Shown one piece after another: positions 49,064-56,269 of a stretch of 64,000 nucleotides of DNA (positions are counted from its first letter, which is position 1; every line of letters starts with the position of its first letter). Made by a program: the position numbers and the translations under genes. This DNA is from an uncultured Porphyromonadaceae bacterium (GTDB lineage: Bacteria; Bacteroidota; Bacteroidia; Bacteroidales; UBA11471): contig UQOX01000005.1 of the NCBI GenBank assembly GCA_900542765.1, positions 28,715 to 92,714 of the forward strand, in the 5' to 3' direction. The notes under the pieces were generated by a model, which was given only the letters and a program-made list of their open reading frames with translations, did no database searches and was not told the DNA's origin.

Positions 49064-49096
49064 CAAAACTCCAATGTAATCTTTCATTTTTGCAAC
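49064..49096 (-). promoter_or_regulatory. near-consensus promoter of the small minus-strand transcript
   Basis: Minus strand: GTTG (49096-49093), 21-base spacer, GAGTTTTG (49071-49064); one mismatch to each of TTTG and TAnnTTTG. Transcription would begin near 49059. Confidence 0.4.
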
Positions 49097-49286
49097 AGGC
49101 CGTCAGATATTAAAATCGGTTGGTCTGTTTCTTTGTTCCAAAAGTCCACTTCCGGCCGCACACTTTATATTTTTCGTTTATCTTTATTGCGGGACATCGA
49201 CAATCGTTGCATCAGCAAACAAATGGCTGTTCCAATGCATACACGACAAACAATACCAAAAACAACTTCACAAACATATAACCCAT

Positions 49287-50528
49287 ATGAAAAGATTGGC
49301 ATACCTCATTCTCCTATTGACAATCGTCTCCGGTTGTTCCGAAGAAGAAGTAAAAATCGACATCGCAAATTGTACCTACTCACGCACCCTTCCCGTATTG
49401 TTTATCAACACCGAAGAGAACAAGCCCGTCGTCTCGAAAGAGGAATATGTCAACGCCACCTACTATCTCGAGACATTCGATCTCAACGGCTACGAACCGA
49501 TAGGCAGCGAAGCAGAACAACTGCCTTTGGAGATTCGCGGACGCGGAAATTCCTCATGGAAAAAAGATAAAAAACCATATCGCTTGAAATTGGGCAGCAA
49601 AGCCACTCCACTGGGAATGAACAAAAGCAAACATTTCGTCTTGTTAGCCCATGTGGGAGCATACAGCCAGTACTTGACCGAAACGGCAGCCTTCAAGTTA
49701 GGCAAAGACATCGGTCTGGCCTGGACGCCCGAAGCCGAGCCCGTAGAAGTAGTTGTAAATAACGAATACAAAGGGCTCTATTTCCTCGTAGAAAATATCC
49801 GTGTGGATGACAAACGGGTAAACATCACCGAGCAAGACGACAACTGCACAAACGCCGACGAAATCACCGGAGGCTGGCTGCTCGAAATCGACAACTACAA
49901 CGACCCCGACCAAATAAAATTTGTCAATGGCAGCGGTTACATCATGCACATCACACACAAAAGCCCCGAAATTCTCTCCAAAGAACAAGAGTCTTACCTG
50001 CGTCAACAGATGAAAGCCATAGACGATGCCGTGTATGCTGACGATAAAAACTCCACCACCTGGGAAAAATATATCGACATCGACGCCCTCGCCCGTTATT
50101 ATATCATACAAGAAATTTTCTGCAACGGCGACGCCTTCGCAGGTAGTTCCTATTTCTATAAAAACAGAGGGAATGACACCAAATGGATATTCGGTCCCCT
50201 GTGGGATTTCGGAAATTCATTCGAGGGTGGTGCCCGCAACTTCTTCTACGAAAAAGGGAAAAGACCCCGTTGCTGGATTAAAGAAATCGCCAAATACCCG
50301 CGTTTCCAAGAACATGTACGCAAAGTATGGAACGAGTTTTATCCCGCCAAATACGAACCGATATACACATTTATCGCCGAAATGGCTCAACGTTGTGCCG
50401 AAGCTGACAAATGCGATGCAAAACGCTGGCCGCAATACAACAAAGGCGACACAGAAAGCAAAAAAAGACAGCTCTTTGAAGTCCTGCAAAACCGCATAGA
50501 CTTCTTGAACAGCGAATGGTCCAACTAA
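49287..50528 (+). CDS. CotH-family kinase-like surface lipoprotein
   Basis: 413 aa. The signal peptide ends in the lipobox IVSGC and the mature protein begins CSEEE, an acidic start typical of surface-exposed Bacteroidetes lipoproteins. The CotH fold is shown by EIRGRGNSSW (82-91) followed by KKPYRLKLG, the acidic GLYFLVENIRVD (163-174) and the metal-site motif FGPLWDFGNS (302-311). CotH of Bacillus is an atypical protein kinase of spore-coat proteins; bacterial homologues outside spore formers are mostly uncharacterised. It starts 174 bases after the small structured element; a weak -7-like TATCTTTA lies at 49179-49186. The next gene, 42 bases on, encodes a small barrel protein and may be co-transcribed. 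Confidence 0.86.
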   Translation: MKRLAYLILLLTIVSGCSEEEVKIDIANCTYSRTLPVLFINTEENKPVVSKEEYVNATYYLETFDLNGYEPIGSEAEQLPLEIRGRGNSSWKKDKKPYRLKLGSKATPLGMNKSKHFVLLAHVGAYSQYLTETAAFKLGKDIGLAWTPEAEPVEVVVNNEYKGLYFLVENIRVDDKRVNITEQDDNCTNADEITGGWLLEIDNYNDPDQIKFVNGSGYIMHITHKSPEILSKEQESYLRQQMKAIDDAVYADDKNSTTWEKYIDIDALARYYIIQEIFCNGDAFAGSSYFYKNRGNDTKWIFGPLWDFGNSFEGGARNFFYEKGKRPRCWIKEIAKYPRFQEHVRKVWNEFYPAKYEPIYTFIAEMAQRCAEADKCDAKRWPQYNKGDTESKKRQLFEVLQNRIDFLNSEWSN

Positions 50529-50570
50529 GGGTCCGCAAACCATTGATTCTAAAAACATAACCAAAGCCCT

Positions 50571-51152
50571 ATGCATATGAGAAAATATATTCTTTCCCTA
50601 CTGATACTTTTACTGGCAGCACCAATAACCGCCCAAGCTGATAATCACGCCGAAAAAAACAGCAGATACCGAGGTTTTGTAGAATTGGGAACCTCTTTCA
50701 ACGTGGGATTCTACAACCCCAGAGGAACAGGCTCAATAAGCACCACCCACGGATGCCAAATCAATTCCCATCTTTTCGTAGGAGCAGGTCTGGGTTGCGA
50801 ATATCACGAAATGGGCAAAAGATGGTTTTTGCCTCTGTTTGTTGATTTTCGAGTCAATATTTCAGACCGGAAATTCACCCCATTCTTCGGGCTAAAAGCC
50901 GGTTATGCTCTGGGCAAAAAAAGTTCTGACAAGTTAAATCCCGGATATTACGTCAATCTGACCGCATTTGGCGCCCGACTGAAAATCACCCCAAAGTTGG
51001 CGATGAACATGAGTATCGGGTATAATTATCAACAGTGCGTCCATGAAGAAAAATATTACCACTACCGAAACGGAAGTTTTTACTTCTACGATTCCTACAC
51101 AAGAAGGCTCCACCACCACGGTCCCTCCTTACGCATAGGAGTAGAATTCTAA
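50571..51152 (+). CDS. small outer-membrane beta-barrel protein
   Basis: 193 aa from the ATG at 50571 (a second ATG at 50577 is as likely). Signal peptide to about residue 22 (ITAQA). The mature part has about eight amphipathic strands (GFVELGTSFNVGFYNP, FVGAGLGCEYHEMGKRWFLPLFVDFRVNI, FTPFFGLKAGYALG) and ends in an aromatic residue (LRIGVEF), the beta-signal recognised by BAM. It resembles the outer-membrane protein beta-barrel superfamily in general; function unknown. It follows the CotH-type gene closely and is closed by a terminator. Confidence 0.75.
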   Translation: MHMRKYILSLLILLLAAPITAQADNHAEKNSRYRGFVELGTSFNVGFYNPRGTGSISTTHGCQINSHLFVGAGLGCEYHEMGKRWFLPLFVDFRVNISDRKFTPFFGLKAGYALGKKSSDKLNPGYYVNLTAFGARLKITPKLAMNMSIGYNYQQCVHEEKYYHYRNGSFYFYDSYTRRLHHHGPSLRIGVEF

Positions 51153-51162
51153 TCACAATATA

Positions 51163-51198
51163 AAACAAACGCCCGACTTTTCTGTCGGGCGTTTGTTT
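51163..51198 (+). terminator. intrinsic terminator after the small barrel gene
   Basis: 15-bp perfect stem (51163-51177 with 51184-51198), 6-base loop, ending in GTTTGTTTTT. It probably also serves the convergent acyl-CoA dehydrogenase gene, since the arms start with AAAC. Confidence 0.85.
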
Positions 51199-51227
51199 TT
51201 CGGCATTAGCAATCTCACGACTCGCGT

Positions 51228-52934
51228 TCAATCGCGGCGGTAATAGGCCATGTCGTTGATGTCGAACGACTGGATAAAGGCGGCATTCTTGCGTACTTCG
51301 GCTTCGGCATAGCGGGTATAGACCTCGGCCGAGGTACGGAACGACTCGTTGCGTTCGGTATCGAGTATGAGCAGATGGGCCATGATGATGTGTCCGGCCA
51401 TCTCGACCATGCGGCGGGCATGGAAGTCGATATAGTCGTTGTCTTTCGTAGCCGTTACTTTCTCGACAGCGGCCTCATAGAGGGCGGTAAGCTCTTTGAG
51501 ACGGGCACGCAGCGGTTGCAAGTCGCCCGACACCTCCTGCTCCTCATAGTAGTGCATCATGTGGAGGTATGTACCGGTAGTGACGTGGCGTATGGCCGCC
51601 ACCACTTGCAACTGGGTGGTTCCCTCGTATATCGACGTGATGCGGGCATCGCGGTAGATACGCTCGCAGGCATAGTCTTTCATGAAACCCGAGCCGCCGT
51701 GTATCTGCACGCAATCGTAGGCGTTCTGATTACAGAACTCGCTGCCCATACCCTTCGACATGGGCGTGAAGGCGTCGGCCTGCTTTTGGTAACGTTTCAT
51801 CTCGTCGCGCTCTTCCTTTTCGAGTTTGCGCTCTTTCGAGATGTCTTCGAGCGTCTTATACATGTCGACAAAACGGGTGGTCTCGTAAAGCAGCGAACGC
51901 GACGCGTCGAGTTTGGCCTTCATGAGCGAAAGCATCTCCGACACGGCGGGGAACTCGATGATGGCCTTGCCAAACTGGCGACGTTCACGGGCATAGGTGA
52001 GGGCTTCGCGATAGGCAGCCTCGGAGACTCCCACCGACTGGGCGGCGATGCCGAGACGGGCGCCGTTCATCAACGCCATCACATACTTGATAAGCCCCAT
52101 CTTGCGGTCGCCGCAGAGCTCTGCCTTGGCATTGCGGAACACCAGTTCGCAGGTAGGCGAACCCTTGATACCCATCTTGTTTTCGATGCGACGCACGGTA
52201 ACACCACCGTCGTTCTTGTCATAGATAAACATCGACAGGCCACGGCCGTCTTTGGTGCCTTCCTCGGAGCGGGCAAGCACCAGGGAGATGTGTCCGTCGC
52301 CATTGGTGATGAAGCGTTTCACCCCATTGAGATACCAGCAACCGTCGGCCTCGCTGTATGTGGCTTTGAGCATGACCGATTGCAGGTCGGAGCCGGCATC
52401 GGGCTCGGTGAGGTCCATCGCCATGGTCTCGCCGGCGCATACGCGGGGCAAGTAGCGTTGTTTTTGGTCCTCGCTGGCAAACTCATAAATGGTTTCGGCG
52501 CAATCCTGCAAGCCCCAAATGTTTACAAATCCGGCATCGGCACGGCTCACCATGTCGGCGGCCATGATATAGGGAACGAGCGAGAAATTGAGTCCTCCGT
52601 AACGGCGGGGCAGGGAGATTCCCATGAGACCGGCTTTTACCAAGGCATCGAGGTTACGAGCCGTACCTGCGGCATACACGACATGCCCATCGACGACGTG
52701 GGGACCTTCGTGGTCGACGCTCTCGGCATTGGGAGCGACAATGTCGCCACAGATTTCGCCGGCAATTTCGAGAACTTTCTCATAACTGTCCATGGCGTCT
52801 TCATAATCGACGGGAGCGTAGTCGTATTTCCGGGCATCGGCATATTCGCGTTCTTTCAGAGCCACAATCCGCTGCATGAGCGGGTGGGTCAAGTGATGTT
52901 TCAAATCACTGTTATCGGTATAAAAATTGGCCAT
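51228..52934 (-). CDS. acyl-CoA dehydrogenase with C-terminal extension
   Basis: 568 aa flavoenzyme, longer than the usual 380-residue family members because of a C-terminal helical extension of about 130 residues. The core shows AMDLTEPDAGSDLQS (FAD/substrate loop), FITNGDGHISLVLARS, RRQFGKAIIEFPAV and QIHGGSGFMKDYACERIYRDAR. The catalytic Glu is expected in SIYEGTTQLQVV, which is intact. It oxidises an acyl-CoA to the enoyl-CoA and passes electrons to ETF, whose two genes lie directly upstream. The chain length of the substrate cannot be judged. Confidence 0.92.
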   Translation of the reverse strand: MANFYTDNSDLKHHLTHPLMQRIVALKEREYADARKYDYAPVDYEDAMDSYEKVLEIAGEICGDIVAPNAESVDHEGPHVVDGHVVYAAGTARNLDALVKAGLMGISLPRRYGGLNFSLVPYIMAADMVSRADAGFVNIWGLQDCAETIYEFASEDQKQRYLPRVCAGETMAMDLTEPDAGSDLQSVMLKATYSEADGCWYLNGVKRFITNGDGHISLVLARSEEGTKDGRGLSMFIYDKNDGGVTVRRIENKMGIKGSPTCELVFRNAKAELCGDRKMGLIKYVMALMNGARLGIAAQSVGVSEAAYREALTYARERRQFGKAIIEFPAVSEMLSLMKAKLDASRSLLYETTRFVDMYKTLEDISKERKLEKEERDEMKRYQKQADAFTPMSKGMGSEFCNQNAYDCVQIHGGSGFMKDYACERIYRDARITSIYEGTTQLQVVAAIRHVTTGTYLHMMHYYEEQEVSGDLQPLRARLKELTALYEAAVEKVTATKDNDYIDFHARRMVEMAGHIIMAHLLILDTERNESFRTSAEVYTRYAEAEVRKNAAFIQSFDINDMAYYRRD

Positions 52935-52943
52935 AATCCTCGG

Positions 52944-53963
52944 TTATTTGCTGTTTTTCTTATAATATTTTATCATTTTGGGCAATACCTCCTCGACCGT
53001 GCCGGTAATGACGTAGTCGGCAATGGTATTGATGGGTGCGTTGGGGTCGCTGTTGACCGATATGATAATCGAACTGTCCTGCATACCGGCGATGTGCTGT
53101 ATCTGTCCCGAAATGCCACAAGCGATATAGAGCTTGGGGTGGACGGTCACACCGGTCTGCCCGATTTGGCGGTCATGGTCGGTAAATCCGGCATCGACGG
53201 CGGCACGCGAGGCACCTACCTGGGCGCCGATGGCGTCGGCCAGGTCGAAGAGCAACTTGAAGTTCTCCTTCGAGCCCACGCCATATCCGCCGGCCACGAT
53301 GATGGAGGCCGACTTGATGTTGATTTTCGATTTCTCCATCTGACGGTCGATGACCGAAACGACGAAGTCGGTATCGGAGACATATTTCGACACATCGAGT
53401 TTCACGATTTCACCTTTGTGGGCGGGGTCAAGAATCTCTTTTTTCATCACCCCCTCGCGCACGGTGGCCATTTGGGGACGGCACTCGGGATTGACAATCG
53501 TCGCCACGATGTTTCCACCGAAAGCGGGACGTATCTGATAGAGCAGGTTCTCGTAGGTCTTCGCCTCTTTCTTGTCTTCGAACGTACCAATTTCGAGCGA
53601 GGTGCAGTCGGCCGTGAGACCGCTGTGGAGCGCCGACGATACGCGGGGGCCGAGGTCACGGCCTATGCAGGTGGCACCCATGAGGCACACTTGGGGTTTC
53701 TGCTCGCGGAAGAGGTTGATCAACACCGAAGCATGGGGCTGCGAGGTGTAGGGATAGAGACGGGCGTCGTCGGCCAGATAGAGGGTATCGACGCCATACG
53801 GGAATACTTGTGCGGCAACGTCGTCGAGTTGATGGCCGATGACGAGCGCTTCGAGTTTACAATGGAGTTGATTGGCCAGGGAACGTCCCTTGGTGAGCAG
53901 TTCGAGGCTGACGTCGGCAATAACTCCGTCTTCTATTTCGCAATATACAAATAAGTTGTTCAT
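52944..53963 (-). CDS. etfA: electron transfer flavoprotein, alpha subunit
   Basis: 339 residues from the ATG at 53963 (MNNLFVYCEIEDGV), chosen because the additional 17 upstream residues are not family-like. The C-terminal FAD domain has IIVAGGYGVGSKENF, VGASRAAVDAGF, QIGQTGVTVHPKLYIACGISGQIQH and SVNSDPNAPI, all diagnostic of ETF-alpha. It forms a heterodimer with EtfB, whose gene ends 60 bases upstream, and delivers electrons to or from the acyl-CoA dehydrogenase encoded 9 bases downstream. Confidence 0.95.
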   Translation of the reverse strand: MNNLFVYCEIEDGVIADVSLELLTKGRSLANQLHCKLEALVIGHQLDDVAAQVFPYGVDTLYLADDARLYPYTSQPHASVLINLFREQKPQVCLMGATCIGRDLGPRVSSALHSGLTADCTSLEIGTFEDKKEAKTYENLLYQIRPAFGGNIVATIVNPECRPQMATVREGVMKKEILDPAHKGEIVKLDVSKYVSDTDFVVSVIDRQMEKSKINIKSASIIVAGGYGVGSKENFKLLFDLADAIGAQVGASRAAVDAGFTDHDRQIGQTGVTVHPKLYIACGISGQIQHIAGMQDSSIIISVNSDPNAPINTIADYVITGTVEEVLPKMIKYYKKNSK

Positions 53964-54023
53964 GTCGTTTGTGTGTTTTGCGAGGCGGCTCCGGGGAAAA
54001 GGGAAGCCGGCCACGACAGGTTA

Positions 54024-54899
54024 CTATCCGATGGTATGATTCACAATGAGTTCCTTTATCAATTCCTCGACATCGGCATCAGAAGCGGTCAGCGTTTTGC
54101 TCTCCTTGGCTTGGAAGACGATGTTCTCGATTTGTTTCACCTTGGTGGGCGAACCGGCCAATCCCACCTGCGAAAGGTCGGCGTCGACATCGGCCACGCC
54201 CCACTCGATGAGGTTGAGGTAGGGACGCTCTTCGCACAAGGCGCAGAAATAGGAACTGTCATCGGCCTGGCGTTCGCTGGGAGTCTTGGCATATTTATAC
54301 TTTTGCAATGCCTTGGCATTACGCGGGCGGCATTCGTCGGCCGAACCGTTCACCGTAATCACGGCCGGGAAAGGCGACTCGACGGTCTCAACGCCCCGTT
54401 CGAGACGGCGTTTCACTACGACTTTGCCACCTTCGGCACTCAATATCTCCTCGGCATAGGTAATTTGGGGTATGCCCAGTTTCTCGGCCACCTGCGGGCC
54501 CACTTGTGCGGTATCGCCGTCGATGGCCTGACGTCCGCCGATAACCAGGTCGAAATCGCCCATCTTGCGCACGGCACACGCCAACGCGTATGATGTGGCC
54601 AAGGTATCGGCGCCGGCAAAGGCTCGGTCGGTGAGCAGCACACCACCATCGGCACCGCGATAGAGGCCTTCGCGAATGATGTCGGCAGCACGGGGAGGCC
54701 CCATGGTAAGGAGTTTCACTACGGTTCCGGGATATTTCTCTTTGAGCTGAAGGGCTTGTTCGAGCGCATTCAGGTCTTCGGGATTGAAGATGGCGGGAAG
54801 AGCGGCACGGTTTACCGTTCCGTCGGCTTTCATGGCATCTTTCCCTACGTTTCGGGTATCTGGCACCTGCTTGGCAAGTACCACAATTTTTAGACTCAT
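54024..54899 (-). CDS. etfB: electron transfer flavoprotein, beta subunit
   Basis: 291 aa. N-terminal LKIVVLAKQVPDT, NPEDLNALEQALQLKEK, LLTMGPPRAADIIREGLYRGAD and the VIGGRQAIDGDTAQVGPQVAEKLG motif identify ETF-beta. It is first in the etfB-etfA-acd order. Whether the complex is of the simple or electron-bifurcating kind cannot be decided by eye. Confidence 0.95.
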   Translation of the reverse strand: MSLKIVVLAKQVPDTRNVGKDAMKADGTVNRAALPAIFNPEDLNALEQALQLKEKYPGTVVKLLTMGPPRAADIIREGLYRGADGGVLLTDRAFAGADTLATSYALACAVRKMGDFDLVIGGRQAIDGDTAQVGPQVAEKLGIPQITYAEEILSAEGGKVVVKRRLERGVETVESPFPAVITVNGSADECRPRNAKALQKYKYAKTPSERQADDSSYFCALCEERPYLNLIEWGVADVDADLSQVGLAGSPTKVKQIENIVFQAKESKTLTASDADVEELIKELIVNHTIG

Positions 54900-54952
54900 A
54901 GGTTATTTGGTTTTATTATGTTCGGATTTTCAAAACCGAATGATTCATTTTA

Positions 54953-54960
54953 CAAATATA
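54953..54960 (-). promoter_or_regulatory. promoter -7 box for etfBA-acd
   Basis: On the minus strand TATATTTG matches TAnnTTTG, 53 bases before the etfB ATG. The leader contains an inverted repeat TTCGG 54921-54925 / CCGAA 54936-54940 with an inner TTTT/AAAA. Confidence 0.55.
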
Positions 54961-55068
54961 TGATTTTTGCCGCAGAATTGCAATACATCACACAAAAAAT
55001 GGAACTCTCGCCCTTATTCTGTCACATCACTCACGGCCACCCGCCACAACTCCACTCCCCCCAAAAGC

Positions 55069-55103
55069 AAAAAGAGAAACAAGTTACACTCGTTTCTCTT
55101 TTT
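55069..55103 (-). terminator. terminator after DJ-1/PfpI gene
   Basis: 12-bp stem (55069-55080 with 55092-55103) with an 11-base loop that can form 3 more pairs; the arms AAAAAGAG/CTCTTTTT provide the T run. It lies 20 bases beyond the DJ-1 stop. Confidence 0.75.
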
Positions 55104-55122
55104 CCCAATCCTTATTGATGAA

Positions 55123-55650
55123 TCATCGCAAAACTTCGAGCAAAGCCGGCATCATAACCTGAATAGAATGCTCATTTTGCGCCGTAAACAACAGGCCATC
55201 AATCTCATAAGGGGCATCGGTGGCATATCCTCGCTGTATGGCGACTTTGGCCATGGGGTGCACAGACACTTTTTTCCCGGCAGTAATTCCAGCCTTTTCA
55301 AATATCAAAGCAGCAGCACAATGCCCTATTATCAATTTTTCCTTGGCGGCAAATTCTCGAATGACATCAACCATCGCCAAATTATATGACTCGGAGGCAT
55401 GCGCCTGAAATGCCGGAATGGCATCTCCACAGGAAAACACCAACGCATCAAAATCATCGGCGTGCCCTTTGAGAGAAAAGACGACATCATCGGCCTTCAA
55501 TGCAACGCCCGAATTGGCATGAATCGCCGTCGTATCGGACACGGCATACAGTTTGAACTCAATCTTGTTTTCATAAAAAGTTTCCAAATAGGTAAATAAC
55601 CCCAATCCATTCACCGGATTCACGGCTAAAACTGCGACTTTCTTTGCCAT
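55123..55650 (-). CDS. DJ-1/PfpI family protein
   Basis: 175 aa. The DJ-1 fold is complete: KVAVLAVNPVNGLGLFTYLE at the N-terminus, and the nucleophile-elbow LIIGHCAAALIFEKAG with the reactive cysteine, followed by VSVHPMAK. Members act as glyoxalase-III-like deglycases, chaperones or redox sensors; which applies here is not visible. Transcribed away from an HxlR-type regulator gene 148 bases upstream, which suggests control by that regulator in response to a reactive aldehyde or redox signal. Confidence 0.88.
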   Translation of the reverse strand: MAKKVAVLAVNPVNGLGLFTYLETFYENKIEFKLYAVSDTTAIHANSGVALKADDVVFSLKGHADDFDALVFSCGDAIPAFQAHASESYNLAMVDVIREFAAKEKLIIGHCAAALIFEKAGITAGKKVSVHPMAKVAIQRGYATDAPYEIDGLLFTAQNEHSIQVMMPALLEVLR

Positions 55651-55664
55651 AACGTTTTTCTTTT

Positions 55665-55778
55665 AGTAAGACGATAGTTACTTTTAATATGTTTCTTATC
55701 TTTGTATAGCAAATGTCGGAAGAAGAATATAAACACCCAAGAAATAACATTATAATCAGGTAGTTACAAACAAGTAAC
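55665..55778. promoter_or_regulatory. divergent control region with GTTAC/GTAAC inverted repeats
   Basis: Two inverted repeats lie between the divergent genes: AGTAA 55665-55669 with TTACT 55678-55682, and GTTAC 55763-55767 with GTAAC 55774-55778. A plus-strand -7 box TATCTTTG is at 55697-55704, between them. HxlR-family regulators bind GTAC/TTAC-type dyads near their own promoters, so these are reasonable operator candidates; binding is inference. Confidence 0.5.
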
Positions 55779-55798
55779 CTTTATTGGAAATTAGGACG

Positions 55799-56158
55799 AT
55801 GCAAAATGTTAAAAATATGAAAACTTTTTATCACGATGGAATATGTCCTGTGCGCGACATCTTGTCTCACATCGGAAGCAAATGGTCGGTACTGATACTC
55901 ATCTCTCTGAATGCCAATGGGAAAATGCGATTCTCGGACATACAACGAAGCTTGGACGACATTTCGCAACGAATGCTCACCGTTACATTACGGATTCTTG
56001 AAAAAGACGATTTGATAAATCGACAGGTCTTTCCTGAAATTCCCCCAAGAGTTGAGTATGAACTGTCACAAAAAGGGAAAAGTTTTATACCCTTGTTGAC
56101 AGAATTGGTGAATTGGATTACGACCAATTACCATCTCGACTCTTCCCGAGGAGAATAA
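55799..56158 (+). CDS. HxlR-family transcriptional regulator
   Basis: 119 residues from the ATG at 55799; a further ATG at 55817 (MKTFYHDGICPVRD) is possible. The winged-helix HxlR domain is clear: CPVRDILSHIGSKWSVLILISL, MRFSDIQRSLDDISQRMLTVTLRILEKDDLINRQ in pieces, and PPRVEYELSQKGKSF for the wing. The cysteine in GICPVRD is at the position used for thiol or aldehyde sensing in several HxlR proteins. It probably controls the divergent DJ-1 gene and itself. Confidence 0.92.
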   Translation: MQNVKNMKTFYHDGICPVRDILSHIGSKWSVLILISLNANGKMRFSDIQRSLDDISQRMLTVTLRILEKDDLINRQVFPEIPPRVEYELSQKGKSFIPLLTELVNWITTNYHLDSSRGE

Positions 56159-56186
56159 AAATCTTTTCGGAAAGGAATTTTTATTC
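56153..56186 (+). terminator. hairpin at the 3' end of hxlR-type gene
   Basis: GAATAAAAAT (56153-56162, including the stop codon) pairs with ATTTTTATTC (56177-56186), with an inner CTTT/AAAG stem. The T run is within the 3' arm. Confidence 0.6.
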
Positions 56187-56207
56187 GAGCTCTTCAAATA
56201 GAACAAA

Positions 56208-56240
56208 CCCCGCAGGAGGGGGTAAAATCTTCCTGCGGGG
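56208..56240 (-). terminator. intrinsic terminator after gdhA
   Basis: 10-bp stem CCCCGCAGGA (56208-56217) / TCCTGCGGGG (56231-56240) with a 13-base loop; followed on the minus strand by TTTGTTCT. It lies 30 bases beyond the gdhA stop. Confidence 0.8.
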
Positions 56241-56269
56241 CTGCCCGAAAAAACGGTCTGCCGTGTAAC

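Noticed and set aside
48794..49087. 97-codon minus-strand reading frame across the small structured element
   Set aside because: It runs through the terminator hairpin and T run and deep into the acyltransferase gene, in a frame different from the 14-codon ORF; it has no supporting start signal.
49006..49113. 35-codon plus-strand ORF opposite the candidate small transcript
   Set aside because: It is preceded by no plus-strand promoter or Shine-Dalgarno, and it seems to arise only because the region is palindromic.
51375..53954. 859-codon plus-strand frame opposite the acd and etfA genes
   Set aside because: High-G+C codon bias on the minus strand leaves a stop-free antisense frame; the minus-strand proteins are unmistakable family members.
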